Positions 46,733 to 56,147 are shown, counted from the first letter of the stretch. The stretch: 64,000 nt of DNA from Magnetococcales bacterium (GCA_015228925.1 JADGCQ010000008.1:1-64000), one strand, 5' to 3'. A program made the numbers and translations. Notes: generated by a model not told the origin, from the sequence alone.

Positions 46733-47857
46733 ATGACTCCCCCCATTTTATGTGTTGTCGGGGCTAGGCCCAATTTTATGAAAATGGCCGCGATCCTGCC
46801 GGCCCTGAGGGGGTTGTCTACCCCGCTGGAAACTCGATTGATCCATACCGGGCAACATTATGACGCCGCGATGAAGGAGACGTTCTTTCGGCAGTTGGGA
46901 ATACCCGAACCCGATATGGACCTGGGGGTTGGTTCGGGAACACATGCCGTTCAAACCGCCACAATCATGAGTCGATTTGAGCCGGTCATGGATGCCGAAC
47001 CCCCGTTGGCAGTTTTGGTGGTCGGGGATGTCAACTCGACTATCGCCTGCGCCCTCGTCGCAGCGAAAAAAAGTGTTCCAGTGATTCATGTGGAGGCGGG
47101 TCTGCGCAGCCGGGATCGGAGTATGCCCGAAGAGATCAACCGCATACTCACCGACCAACTATCGCACTATCTTTTTACCACCGAACGCAGTGCCCATGAC
47201 AATCTTCTGGCGGAAGGGATCGGGGAAGAACGTATTTTCTTTGTCGGCAACGTCATGATTGACACCTTGTTCCGACTGCTTCCTCAAGCCCCTTCCTTGA
47301 CGGAAGTATTTCGCGCCAATCCTGGTGATACAAACATCTCGCTGACAACGGGGATGGCCTATGGCTTGGTGACCTTGCATCGCCCTGCCAATGTCGATGA
47401 TCCGCAAACGCTCACTATGCTGATGCGGTGTCTGGCAGAGCAGAGCAAAAAACTGCCGTTGGTGTTTCCCGTTCATCCGCGCACGCGAAAGCGGATGCAC
47501 GATATGGGGTTGGCGTCATTGCTTGGCCAAAGCGCGATCATCTTCCTACCGCCGGTCAGCTACCTGGAGATGTTGTCATTAATGAAATCTGCCAAGGTTA
47601 TTCTCACCGATTCGGGCGGTGTACAGGAAGAATCCACCGCTTTGGGGTGCCCCTGCCTGACTCTGCGTGACAATACAGAACGCCCCATCACCGTTTCCGA
47701 GGGGACCAATACCATCGTTGGCCGCGATCCCGCAAAAATCGCCCATGAACTGGATGAGATTCTGGCCAGAGGTGGGAAAACGGGTCGGATACCCGAATTT
47801 TGGGACGGTCACGCCGCCCAGCGGATTGCCGAACAGTTGAGCCGATCATTACGATGA
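46733..47857 (+). CDS. wecB: UDP-N-acetylglucosamine 2-epimerase (non-hydrolysing)
   Basis: The 374-residue enzyme interconverts UDP-GlcNAc and UDP-ManNAc. Family blocks are GARPNFMKM at the start, HTGQHYD, VVGDVNS, HVEAGLRSRDRSMPEE (substrate contacts), TLHRPANVD and TDSGGVQEES. ATG at 46733 is chosen as it starts at the usual MTPPILCVVGARPN; the frame is open upstream through the kinase gene's Gly/Tyr tail. It supplies ManNAc to the local polysaccharide. Confidence 0.95.
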   Translation: MTPPILCVVGARPNFMKMAAILPALRGLSTPLETRLIHTGQHYDAAMKETFFRQLGIPEPDMDLGVGSGTHAVQTATIMSRFEPVMDAEPPLAVLVVGDVNSTIACALVAAKKSVPVIHVEAGLRSRDRSMPEEINRILTDQLSHYLFTTERSAHDNLLAEGIGEERIFFVGNVMIDTLFRLLPQAPSLTEVFRANPGDTNISLTTGMAYGLVTLHRPANVDDPQTLTMLMRCLAEQSKKLPLVFPVHPRTRKRMHDMGLASLLGQSAIIFLPPVSYLEMLSLMKSAKVILTDSGGVQEESTALGCPCLTLRDNTERPITVSEGTNTIVGRDPAKIAHELDEILARGGKTGRIPEFWDGHAAQRIAEQLSRSLR

Positions 47858-47906
47858 AGAGGGCTTCAGGCGTTCATCCCGTCCCGAATCCTCATGGAAT
47901 CAAGTC

Positions 47907-48800
47907 ATGCCGGTAACACCACCATCCATCCCCCCGATCATGAATGCTTTTACAGTCGATGTGGAAGATTATTTTCACGTCGCCCTGTTTGAAAAGCATG
48001 TTTCCTGCGACCGTTGGTCCACCATGGAACACCGTGTGGAGAGGAACACCGATCGGATTTTGGAGATGATGGCACAGAGGGACATTCACGGTACATTTTT
48101 TGTTTTGGGTTGGATTGCTGAACGCTACCCAGCATTGGTACGTCGCATTTCCGACCAGGGCCATGAAATTGCCAGCCATGGGATGCATCATATTCGGGTC
48201 ACGTTGCAATCCCCAGAGGTATTTTTCCAGGATGTCCAGGAATGTAAACACAAGCTGGAGGACATTTGTGGCCAGCCGGTGCGTGGCTATCGCGCTTCGA
48301 CCTACTCCATTGGTCGTGATAATTTGTGGGCTTTGGACGTTCTGAAAAAGGCCGGATATCGCTATAGTTCGAGTATCTATCCCATTCGCCATGATCTTTA
48401 CGGTTGGCCCGACGCCCCTCGCTTTGCATTTTATCCTCGGCGGGATGAAAACAAGGGTGATGGCCTCTTGGAGATACCAATCTCGACACTGGAGTGGCTG
48501 GGACGACGCATCCCCTGCGGTGGCGGTGGTTATTTTCGTCTCTACCCCCTCGCCTTTTCCATCTGGGCATTGCGGCATCTTAACAAGAAAGAGGGTGAAA
48601 GTGCGGTATTCTATTTGCATCCATGGGAGCTGGACCCTGGACAACCACGGTTACCTGGTTTGCCCATGAAGGTCCGCTTTCGGCATTATTTAAATTTGGA
48701 AAAAATGGATGCCCGACTGCACTGTCTGCTTGATTCATTACGATGGGATCGGATGGATCGGGTATTCGCACATCGGTTGGAGATGGAGAACAAGAGATGA
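47907..48800 (+). CDS. Polysaccharide deacetylase, XrtA/PEP-CTERM-associated type
   Basis: The 297-residue protein is a NodB-type deacetylase with TVDVEDYFHVA (catalytic Asp pair), SHGMHH (metal His), RGYRASTYSIG and the LHPWELDPGQP end typical of TIGR03006 proteins. It would remove N-acetyl groups from the exopolysaccharide. An ATG 11 codons later is an alternative start. It overlaps the FemAB-like gene by 4 bases (ATGA). Confidence 0.92.
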   Translation: MPVTPPSIPPIMNAFTVDVEDYFHVALFEKHVSCDRWSTMEHRVERNTDRILEMMAQRDIHGTFFVLGWIAERYPALVRRISDQGHEIASHGMHHIRVTLQSPEVFFQDVQECKHKLEDICGQPVRGYRASTYSIGRDNLWALDVLKKAGYRYSSSIYPIRHDLYGWPDAPRFAFYPRRDENKGDGLLEIPISTLEWLGRRIPCGGGGYFRLYPLAFSIWALRHLNKKEGESAVFYLHPWELDPGQPRLPGLPMKVRFRHYLNLEKMDARLHCLLDSLRWDRMDRVFAHRLEMENKR

Positions 48801-49846
48801 GTCGAATCCTCGCAGGAGTCACTGTCCGTGGTATGCAGGTGCAGGACAGGTCAGCCTGGGACCGGTTTGTTATGACAGCACCACAGGCAACCTTTTTTCA
48901 CCGATGGGGTTGGCAACAGGTGTTGGAAAAGGCGTTTGGTCACGAAACCTATTATTTATTGGCGGAAGCGGACGGAGAAATTGTCGGGATACTCCCGTTG
49001 GGACGCATCAAAAGTTTTTTATTTGGTGATGTTCTGGTATCGACCCCCTTCTGTGTAACCGGAGGTATTGTGGCGGTCGATGGTGCCGTCGCCATGCTTT
49101 TGGAGCAGGAAGCGGTTGCATTGGCCCATCGATTGCGTGTGGATCATCTGGAAATGCGCTCTGCCCACCCCATGCATCCACAGTGGTTGCACAAGGATCT
49201 TTACTATACGTTCAAGAAGGACATTTCACCCAATCCAGAGGCCAACCTGAAAGCGATCCCCCGTAAGCAGCGTGCCGAAGTACGCCGAGGCGTTGATCAT
49301 GGCCTGACAGGGATAATCGACCCAGATGTGGCGGGAGCTTGTTATGATGTTTATTCCGAGAGCGTTCGCAATCTGGGGACACCGGTGTTTCCACGCCGCC
49401 TCTTTACGGTACTGAAAGAGGTCTTTGGTGATGATTGTGATGCCCTGGTGATTATGCATCAATCTCGTCCCGTCGCCGCAGTATTGAATTTTTACTTCCG
49501 CGATCAAGTGTTACCCTATTATGGTGGCGGTGTCACCCAGGGACGCGGGCTTGGGGCGACCCATTTTATGTATTGGGATCTGATGAACCGCAGTGCCAAA
49601 GATCGTGGCGTGGTAACTTTTGATTTTGGCCGCAGCAAGGTTGGCAGCGGTTCTTATGATTTTAAACGCTATTTTGGCTTTGAACCCAAAGCATTACACT
49701 ATGCATATCATTTGGTCGCGGGCAAAGAGATGCCGGATGTCAATCCCAACAATCCTAAATACCGATTATTCATCGACTTGTGGAAAAAGCTGCCCCTGGG
49801 GGTCAGTCGAACACTTGGGCCGATGATTGCGAAGAATCTGGGTTGA
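48797..49846 (+). CDS. FemAB-like GNAT protein, XrtA/PEP-CTERM-associated
   Basis: The 349-residue protein has the double-GNAT FemAB fold, with ATFFHRWGWQQVLEKAFGHE near the start and GRGLGATHFMYWDLMNR, FDFGRSK and YDFKRYFGFEP in the second half. It resembles TIGR03019 proteins found in exosortase A polysaccharide clusters. It may add an amino acid or acyl group to the polymer; the real reaction is not known. The start at 48797 makes the ATGA overlap with the deacetylase gene. Confidence 0.9.
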   Translation: MSRILAGVTVRGMQVQDRSAWDRFVMTAPQATFFHRWGWQQVLEKAFGHETYYLLAEADGEIVGILPLGRIKSFLFGDVLVSTPFCVTGGIVAVDGAVAMLLEQEAVALAHRLRVDHLEMRSAHPMHPQWLHKDLYYTFKKDISPNPEANLKAIPRKQRAEVRRGVDHGLTGIIDPDVAGACYDVYSESVRNLGTPVFPRRLFTVLKEVFGDDCDALVIMHQSRPVAAVLNFYFRDQVLPYYGGGVTQGRGLGATHFMYWDLMNRSAKDRGVVTFDFGRSKVGSGSYDFKRYFGFEPKALHYAYHLVAGKEMPDVNPNNPKYRLFIDLWKKLPLGVSRTLGPMIAKNLG

Positions 49847-49857
49847 AGGGGAAATTG

Positions 49858-51018
49858 ATGGCCGTTAGCGGAATGGGTGACTCCCAGGGAACGCCCCTCT
49901 CGGTTGCTTTGGTACGGCAACGTTATACCCCCTATGGGGGGGCGGAAAGGTTTGTGGAGCGGGTTGTGGAGACGCTGAGTCGCCAGGGGATGGCGGTCAC
50001 GGTGGTTGCGCGGCAGTGGCACCCTGAGGCTGGAAATGGCGTTGACATACACTGTAATCCCTTCCATCTGGGACGGTTATGGCGGGATTATGGATTTTCC
50101 CGTTGCGTGCAACGCCATTGGTTGGGACGACCGGGATGGATGGTGCAATCCCACGAACGGATTCCCGGGTGCAACTTATATCGTGCCGGCGACGGGGTTC
50201 ATGCGCAATGGTTGGCCTATCGCGCCCGTATGCAAAATCCGCTACAACGGTTGGCCACTCGGATCAACCCCTATCACCGTTATCTGCTGGCGATGGAACG
50301 TCGCTTGTTTGGTCATCCCGAACTGCGGGCTGTGATCTGCAATTCACAGATGGTGCGTCATGAGATTCAATCGTGGTTTGAAGTTCCCGATGAGAAGTTG
50401 CATGTCATTTATTCCGGGGTGGATACCGAGGCATTTCATCCACATTTTGGGAAAGAGTATGCCCAAAAAGTTCGATTGGAATGGGGTATTCCTGGAGATG
50501 CCACCTTGTTTTTGTTTGTTGGTTCTGGTTATGAACGCAAGGGGTTATTGACCTTGCTCAGGGCGATGATGCGGGTTGAGGATGCTTGGTTGCTGGTGGT
50601 TGGCCGTGATGGTCAGGGGGAAAAATTTAAACAAATCGCCAAGCGATTCAAAATATCGGGCCGTATCCGTTTTGCCGGAGGACGTGAAGATGTGCGGCCT
50701 TTTTATGCCGCAGCCGATGCACTGGTTCTTCCTACCTTGTACGATCCTTTCCCCAATGTTGTCTTGGAAGCGATGGCTTGCGGACTTCCTGTGATCACCA
50801 GCCATCAATGTGGTGCCTCGGACTTTTTCAAGGAAGGGCGAGCCGGATTATTGTGCGACGCCTGGGATGCGGAGACCTTGGCACGGCATCTTGCGGACAT
50901 GATGGATTCCCGACGACGGCGGCAATTGGGCCAAGAGGGACGCTCCTTGGCGGAAACATTGACGTGGGAAAGGGTGGGCATCCAGTTGGATGCGTTGTAT
51001 CGTCGCATCATGGCTTGA
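49858..51018 (+). CDS. Glycosyltransferase family 4
   Basis: The 386-residue retaining GT-B transferase starts with YTPYGGAERFVERVVETL and has the C-terminal GT4 blocks LFVGSGYERKG, FAGGREDVRPFYAAADALVLPTLYDPFPNV and EAMACGLPVIT with the E-x7-E pattern. AAGGGGAAATTG before the ATG fixes the start at 49858. It should add one sugar to the lipid-linked repeat unit; donor and acceptor are unknown. Confidence 0.93.
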   Translation: MAVSGMGDSQGTPLSVALVRQRYTPYGGAERFVERVVETLSRQGMAVTVVARQWHPEAGNGVDIHCNPFHLGRLWRDYGFSRCVQRHWLGRPGWMVQSHERIPGCNLYRAGDGVHAQWLAYRARMQNPLQRLATRINPYHRYLLAMERRLFGHPELRAVICNSQMVRHEIQSWFEVPDEKLHVIYSGVDTEAFHPHFGKEYAQKVRLEWGIPGDATLFLFVGSGYERKGLLTLLRAMMRVEDAWLLVVGRDGQGEKFKQIAKRFKISGRIRFAGGREDVRPFYAAADALVLPTLYDPFPNVVLEAMACGLPVITSHQCGASDFFKEGRAGLLCDAWDAETLARHLADMMDSRRRRQLGQEGRSLAETLTWERVGIQLDALYRRIMA

Positions 51019-51071
51019 AAGCAATCAATCCCTTTTTCCGGTTTCCTGACTCAAGAGGATCTCAGTCGAAC

Positions 51072-52091
51072 ATGCTTACAAAACCTATTGCCGTCGTCAC
51101 GGGAGGAGCTGGTTTTATCGGCAGTCACATGACGGATCGCCTTTTGGATGCAGGGTTTGCGGTACGGATCATCGATAATTTAAGTGGCGGACGATTATCC
51201 AATCTGGCCCACCGTTCCAGGAATAGTGATTTATCTGTGGAACAATGTGACATTTGTAACCTTTCTCAGGACAGTGCCATTTTCAAAGATGCCCAGTTGG
51301 TCTTTCATTTTGCCGGTATTGGCGATATCGTCCCTTCCATTGAGCAACCTGTCGCATACATGGCCACCAATGTGCAGGGTACAGTCCGGGTCTTGGAAGC
51401 GGCCCGCCATGGCGGTCAGGTAAAACGTTTTGTCTATGCCGCCTCTTCTTCGTGTTATGGCTTGGCCGAGACGCCAACGCGGGAGGATTTCCCCATCCAA
51501 CCGCAATATCCCTATGCTTTGAGTAAATATCTGGGGGAACAAGCGGTTTTACATTGGGGCAAAGTCTATGGACTTCCTGTTAATTCCATGCGCATCTTTA
51601 ACGCCTATGGTCCCCGTGTACGGACCACAGGGGCTTATGGGGCGGTATTTGGGGTGTTTTTTCGGCAAAAACTGGCGGGAAAACCCTATACAGTCGTCGG
51701 CGATGGTACGCAAAGTCGTGATTTTATTTATGTAACCGACGTGGCGGAAGCCTTTTTCCAAGCAAGCCAACATGGTCATCCCGGTGAAATTTATAATATT
51801 GGTGCGAACAATCCGCGAACGGTTCTGGAATTGGTCCAATTGTTGGGTGGGGAGATGGTATTTGTCCCCAAGCGTCCAGGGGAACCGGATTGCACCTGGG
51901 CCAATATTGATAAAATCACCCAGCATTTGGGGTGGCGACCACAGGTCGATTTTCCAACGGGGGTTGCGACCATGATGAAAGATATCGAAAATTGGCGGGA
52001 TGCCCCCTTATGGGATGTTGACAGTATCGCCGAAGCGACGCGAACATGGTTTCAGTACATGGACCCCCAACAGTCGGCTAAACGATCTTGA
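51072..52091 (+). CDS. NAD-dependent nucleotide-sugar epimerase/dehydratase
   Basis: The 339-residue extended short-chain dehydrogenase has the cofactor motif GGAGFIGSH, the Ser in YAASSSCYG and the YALSK catalytic pair. Best guesses are UDP-glucose/GlcNAc 4-epimerase or a UDP-glucuronate epimerase, but the subgroup cannot be fixed by eye. The ATG at 51072 has AGAGGAT about 13 bases upstream. It is the last clear sugar gene of the locus. Confidence 0.92.
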   Translation: MLTKPIAVVTGGAGFIGSHMTDRLLDAGFAVRIIDNLSGGRLSNLAHRSRNSDLSVEQCDICNLSQDSAIFKDAQLVFHFAGIGDIVPSIEQPVAYMATNVQGTVRVLEAARHGGQVKRFVYAASSSCYGLAETPTREDFPIQPQYPYALSKYLGEQAVLHWGKVYGLPVNSMRIFNAYGPRVRTTGAYGAVFGVFFRQKLAGKPYTVVGDGTQSRDFIYVTDVAEAFFQASQHGHPGEIYNIGANNPRTVLELVQLLGGEMVFVPKRPGEPDCTWANIDKITQHLGWRPQVDFPTGVATMMKDIENWRDAPLWDVDSIAEATRTWFQYMDPQQSAKRS

Positions 52092-53248
52092 TGTTTCCAT
52101 ATCAATCCATTCCCAACCCGCTTTTTCCAGATTCATACATGAACCTTCCCCTGTCCGAAAAAGAATTTTTTCTTGAATTATTTCGCGGGAAAACCCTGTG
52201 CCTCTCCCTGATTTCTTATGAAGGTGCGGAGGCTGTTACCGCGTTTGAAGCGTGCCTCAAAGAATTGGTCGCAGCGGATATTCGGCTGGTTTTGCTGATT
52301 CGGGAGAACGGCCCAAAGGGGAGCCATCGGGAATTTTCCTTTCTGACGGACCACGATTATTGTTGGCATTCTTCGCAATCCCAGACCCCCCCATCTTTGC
52401 CGGCGGATCTGTGGAAACAAAAGTCGGGGATTTTTCCTATATTGATCGAAGCGGACGATACGGCAACCTTTTTGGAGCGGATTGTTACATTGTCGGTTTC
52501 TTGGCGTATTTCGCGGATGATTTTTATCGAAGAACGGGGCGGAATCACCGATGAACGGGGTAATTTGGCTAATTTTATTAATTTTAAAAGATTATCGGAA
52601 CTCAATCATTCCCTGGAATGGGCCGATCAATATTTCCATAAAATATTATTGAAATCTATACACACACTTCTTTCTCATGGCGTTGGGGCGGTAGGTCTAT
52701 GCCGGATGATTGATTTTCAACGAGAATTATTTACCTACGAAGGGTGTGGTACTTTCTTTTCCTGTAAACATTATTGCGAGGTCAGAGGGTTGGTCTGGGA
52801 TGATTTTCCCAAAGTCGCGGCCTTGATTCACCAGGGGGTCAAGGAAAACTATCTGCTGCCCCGTTCGGAAGAACGGATTTCCAAGATCCTCCTCAATGGT
52901 TTTGGTGCCTTTATCGCGATCCATCATCTGGCAGGCATCTGCGGATTGTTTACCGAAGGTTATGAACAGGACAATGCGGGTGAGGTGGTGGCCTTGTATG
53001 CCCTGACCCGGTTTCAGGGAGAGGGTATCGGTGTCCGGCTGGTGCAACGGCTGAAAGAGGAAGGGCAAGAAAAAGGATTGGCCTATTTATTTGCCTGTAC
53101 GCAACAATCCAAAGTGATGGATTTTTTCCAAAGGCAAGGGTTCATCGCGGCGGCATCCTCCCAGATTCCCCAAGCCAAATGGGATGGTTATGATCCGGCC
53201 AGAAAGGATTCCGTCCGTTGTTTTGTCTTCAACCTGAAGGAACCATGA
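52091..53248 (+). CDS. N-acetylglutamate synthase-like protein (kinase-like plus GNAT domains)
   Basis: The 385-residue protein seems to join a degraded amino-acid-kinase-like domain (about 20-225) with a GNAT domain (about 230-385). The segment ELFTYEGCGTFF resembles the ELFT-x-x-G-x-GT stretch of ArgA, and the GNAT part holds GVKENYLLPRSEERI, GEVVALYALTRFQGEGIG and FACTQQSKVMDFFQRQGF, as in N-acetylglutamate synthases. So it may make N-acetylglutamate for arginine. Catalytic residues of a true kinase are absent, as expected for ArgA. The ATG overlaps the epimerase stop (TGATG), so it is translated with the sugar genes or the following thiO-mnmA. Confidence 0.7.
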   Translation: MFPYQSIPNPLFPDSYMNLPLSEKEFFLELFRGKTLCLSLISYEGAEAVTAFEACLKELVAADIRLVLLIRENGPKGSHREFSFLTDHDYCWHSSQSQTPPSLPADLWKQKSGIFPILIEADDTATFLERIVTLSVSWRISRMIFIEERGGITDERGNLANFINFKRLSELNHSLEWADQYFHKILLKSIHTLLSHGVGAVGLCRMIDFQRELFTYEGCGTFFSCKHYCEVRGLVWDDFPKVAALIHQGVKENYLLPRSEERISKILLNGFGAFIAIHHLAGICGLFTEGYEQDNAGEVVALYALTRFQGEGIGVRLVQRLKEEGQEKGLAYLFACTQQSKVMDFFQRQGFIAAASSQIPQAKWDGYDPARKDSVRCFVFNLKEP

Positions 53249-53252
53249 CCCT

Positions 53253-54344
53253 ATGGAACACATCGTCATCGTTGGCGCAGGCGTCATGGGGACGGCGACG
53301 GCGCATCGGTTGTTGGAACGGGGATTTGCGGTAACCCTGTTGGAAAAATCCCTTCCAGGGGCCGAATCTTCGGCGGCGGCGGCGGGGATATTGGGGGCGC
53401 AATCGGAAGTTTCGGGAACTGGTCCTTTTCTTGAGTTGTGCTTGGCCAGCAGGGCACTGTTTGGCGAGTATGTCCGGGAATTGCAGGAACTCTCTGGGGT
53501 TTGTGTCGATTTTGAAACATCTGGGGTCTTGGAAGTGGCGTTAACCCCGTCCGAGGGACGCCTCGCTGCCGGACGGGCGCAATGGATGTTGGACAGAGGG
53601 CTTGAAGTATCGCTATTGGACCGGGAGGAGGCCCGCCGTTTGGAGCCGGGTTTGACCGAACGGATGGTGGGGGCCAATTATTATCCCAGGGATTGCCAAC
53701 TTGACCCCATCCGTCTGGCCAGTGCCTTGGCGGCGGCGGTGGGTCAGTTGGGCGGTCGTTTCCAGACGGGATTGCAGGTATTGGGGATTGAAACCCACCA
53801 GGGGAGCGTCACGGGGGTGCGTACCACCACCGGGGTGATCCAGGGAGATGCGGTGGTGATTGCCAGTGGGGCTTGGAGTACGGGACTGGGGGGTCTTCCG
53901 GCGGTACGCACCCCAGTCAAACCCATGTCGGGACAGATAATTCAAGTACAGACCCGTCCGGCAGCGTTGCGGCATGTACTCTATGGTTATCAGGGCTATG
54001 TCGTCCCCAGGCGGGATGGCCGGGTTCTGATGGGATCCACCCTTGAGGAACGGGGATTTGATAAAGCGGTCACCCTGGATGGGATCCATCGGATCACGAG
54101 CATGGCGCGGGAAATGGCTCCGTGCCTGGGAGAAGCACGCTTGGCGGCTACCTGGTCGGGATTGCGTCCTGCCCCAGGCGACGGCTTGCCCATGTTGGGT
54201 GAATCGCGACATGTGCGCGGATTGTTCTTTGCCACGGGACATTATCGCAACGGTATCCTGCTGACCCCCATCACCGGCACCATTATCGCCGATTTGGTGG
54301 AGAAAAAATCTCCCGTCGTGGACGTCACCCCGTTTCTCCCATGA
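53253..54344 (+). CDS. thiO: Glycine oxidase ThiO
   Basis: The 363-residue FAD enzyme (DAO family) has the dinucleotide motif GAGVMGTATAHRL at the N-terminus, an SSAAAAGILGAQ block and a closing GLRPAPGDGLPMLG and ATGHYRNGILLTP. ThiO oxidises glycine to iminoglycine for the thiazole of thiamine. No other thi gene is nearby. It starts 4 bases after the NAGS-like stop and overlaps mnmA by 4 bases. Confidence 0.92.
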   Translation: MEHIVIVGAGVMGTATAHRLLERGFAVTLLEKSLPGAESSAAAAGILGAQSEVSGTGPFLELCLASRALFGEYVRELQELSGVCVDFETSGVLEVALTPSEGRLAAGRAQWMLDRGLEVSLLDREEARRLEPGLTERMVGANYYPRDCQLDPIRLASALAAAVGQLGGRFQTGLQVLGIETHQGSVTGVRTTTGVIQGDAVVIASGAWSTGLGGLPAVRTPVKPMSGQIIQVQTRPAALRHVLYGYQGYVVPRRDGRVLMGSTLEERGFDKAVTLDGIHRITSMAREMAPCLGEARLAATWSGLRPAPGDGLPMLGESRHVRGLFFATGHYRNGILLTPITGTIIADLVEKKSPVVDVTPFLP

Positions 54345-55471
54345 GCATTGCCCCTCCCCTCCCCGCCCCGCCCCGGCAGCGGGTCGCTGTGGCCATGTCG
54401 GGTGGAGTCGATTCGTCGGTTGCCGCCGCTTGGCTGCTGGACCAGGGCTATGATGTGGTGGGATTGACCATGCGCTTGTGGGATCATTGTGAAACGGAGA
54501 GCGGTGGGACCACTACCAACCAGCGCAGTTGTTGCGGCACGGAGGATGTGGAAGATGCCCGGCGGGTGGCGCAGACGTTGAGCATTCCCTTTTACGTTCT
54601 CGCCATGCAACACCGTTTTGAGCAGGATGTGGTCATCCCTTTTGTACAGGACTACGCCGCCGGTCGTACCCCCAATCCCTGCATACGATGCAATCAAATC
54701 ATCAAGTTTCAGCATTTGTTGGAACAGGCGCACGCTTTGGGGGCTGAATTTTTGGCCACGGGACATTATGCGCAGCTTCTTTACTCCCCCGGTCAACCAC
54801 CAAGATTGTTTTGTGGCGAGGATCCCAGGAAAGATCAATCTTATTTTTTGGCCAACACCCCTTGGGAACTCTTGGCAAAGGTTCGGTTTCCTTTGGGAGA
54901 GATCACCAAGGAAGAAACACGCCGTCTTGCCCAACAATTTGGGCTGCATTTGGCGCAAAAACGGGAAAGCCAGGATGTATGTTTTGTCCCGGATGGTGAT
55001 TATCGGTCTTTTTTTCGGCGGCGTGGTTTGCTGGATCGGCCCGGTCCCATACGGGGGGTGGATGGGACGGTATTGGGACAACATTCGGGGATTCACCGTT
55101 ACACCATTGGTCAGAGAAAGGGATTGGGGATTTCTGCCCCGCACCCACTTTTTGTGATCGCCATGGATGTCTCCCAAAATGTGTTGGTTGTCGGTCCTGA
55201 GTCGGCTTTGTATGGAAAAATGGCCCGATTGTATCATTTAAACTGGCTGGTTCCCGATATGAACAACCGTCAACACTTGGAAGTGATGGCAAAAATTCGA
55301 TATGCATCCCCCCCGGTTTCTGCTACTTTGGAATTTGGGGGAGAGAAAAATGGAGAAGCAATGATCCATTTTCATGCACCACAGAGGGCGATCACGCCGG
55401 GGCAGGCTTGTGTATTCTATCAAGGGCGGCAGGTTCTTGGGGCAGGGTGGATTGAATCGGTATTGGGTTAA
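54341..55471 (+). CDS. mnmA: tRNA-uridine 2-sulfurtransferase MnmA
   Basis: The 376-residue enzyme thiolates U34 of tRNA-Lys, -Glu and -Gln. It has the PP-loop SGGVDSSVAA, the catalytic cysteines in NPCIRCN and SQDVCFV, and the KDQSYFLA block. A 14-residue Pro-rich start precedes the conserved domain. It overlaps thiO (ATGA). Confidence 0.96.
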   Translation: MSIAPPLPAPPRQRVAVAMSGGVDSSVAAAWLLDQGYDVVGLTMRLWDHCETESGGTTTNQRSCCGTEDVEDARRVAQTLSIPFYVLAMQHRFEQDVVIPFVQDYAAGRTPNPCIRCNQIIKFQHLLEQAHALGAEFLATGHYAQLLYSPGQPPRLFCGEDPRKDQSYFLANTPWELLAKVRFPLGEITKEETRRLAQQFGLHLAQKRESQDVCFVPDGDYRSFFRRRGLLDRPGPIRGVDGTVLGQHSGIHRYTIGQRKGLGISAPHPLFVIAMDVSQNVLVVGPESALYGKMARLYHLNWLVPDMNNRQHLEVMAKIRYASPPVSATLEFGGEKNGEAMIHFHAPQRAITPGQACVFYQGRQVLGAGWIESVLG

Positions 55472-55507
55472 ACTCAGGATCAGGATTATGATAATCGAGA
55501 GACGCCA

Positions 55508-55945
55508 ATGAACGAAAATAAATTGCTTGATCATATTAATTTTTTTAAAATTTTTTCCCTGGAGGAAAAAAGGCTGATCTTGGAATCCGAGAGTTATTTT
55601 GAAAGTTTTGAGCCGGGGGATGTGATTATTGAAGAGGGGGCAGAGGAGAGCAACCTGTATATCATCATCAAGGGTGAGGCCAAAGTCACCAAGAGCAGCC
55701 ACCCTGAGAACGTTCTGGCGACTTTGGGTGGGGGGACGGTGATGGGAGAGTTATCCTTTTTGACCAAACGGCCACGATCCAGCAATGTGGTGGCGGTGGG
55801 AAAGGTGGTTTGTTTTTCTTTGAATGCGGAATCAATGTTGCAGCTTGATTCGGCCATGCAACACAAGATCAAGGATCAATTGATCGAGGTCTTGATTGGC
55901 CGTTTGGATGAGATGAACAATATTTATTTAAACTTGGTGCGCTAA
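55508..55945 (+). CDS. Cyclic nucleotide-binding domain protein
   Basis: The 145-residue protein is a single CRP-type cyclic-nucleotide-binding domain with EPGDVIIEEGAEESNLYIII, GGGTVMGELSFLTKRPRSSNV (the phosphate-binding cassette GELSFL...RSS) and no DNA-binding helix-turn-helix. It may be a small sensor that acts through a partner protein. It lies just before the flagellin gene, but the hairpin and promoter-like site between them suggest separate transcription. Confidence 0.9.
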   Translation: MNENKLLDHINFFKIFSLEEKRLILESESYFESFEPGDVIIEEGAEESNLYIIIKGEAKVTKSSHPENVLATLGGGTVMGELSFLTKRPRSSNVVAVGKVVCFSLNAESMLQLDSAMQHKIKDQLIEVLIGRLDEMNNIYLNLVR

Positions 55946-55975
55946 CCAGCAAGATCCCCCCCGCAATCATGCCTA

Positions 55976-55994
55976 TGGGGCATTTTTTGCCCCA
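55976..55994. terminator. Hairpin after the cyclic-nucleotide-binding gene
   Basis: A perfect 7-bp inverted repeat TGGGGCA / TGCCCCA encloses a loop of five T. There is no T-run after the stem on the plus strand, so it is a weak intrinsic terminator candidate at best. It separates the sensor gene from the flagellin promoter region. Confidence 0.4.
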
Positions 55995-56081
55995 CGAAAA
56001 ATCCCCCCCTTTTCCCGGCCATGGGATAAAATTCTCCGCATCATCAACATTCTATACATTTATTCAATAAATTTTATTGAA

Positions 56082-56097
56082 TTGCACGCATATTGCA
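56082..56097 (+). promoter_or_regulatory. Candidate sigma-54 promoter of the flagellin gene
   Basis: TTGCACG-N4-TTGCA matches the sigma-54 consensus TGGCACG-N4-TTGCW in spacing and all but one base: the first G of the -24 GG is T. It lies 51 bases before the flagellin ATG. The loss at -24 could weaken or abolish it, so this is only a candidate. Confidence 0.4.
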
Positions 56098-56147
56098 TGG
56101 AGTCTCCATAGCCGATATTTTCACAATCCTTGAAGGAAATGGAACCC

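Noticed and set aside
42587-53248. Exosortase or PEP-CTERM gene in the polysaccharide locus
   Set aside because: No multi-helix exosortase or PEP-CTERM tail could be found in any frame.
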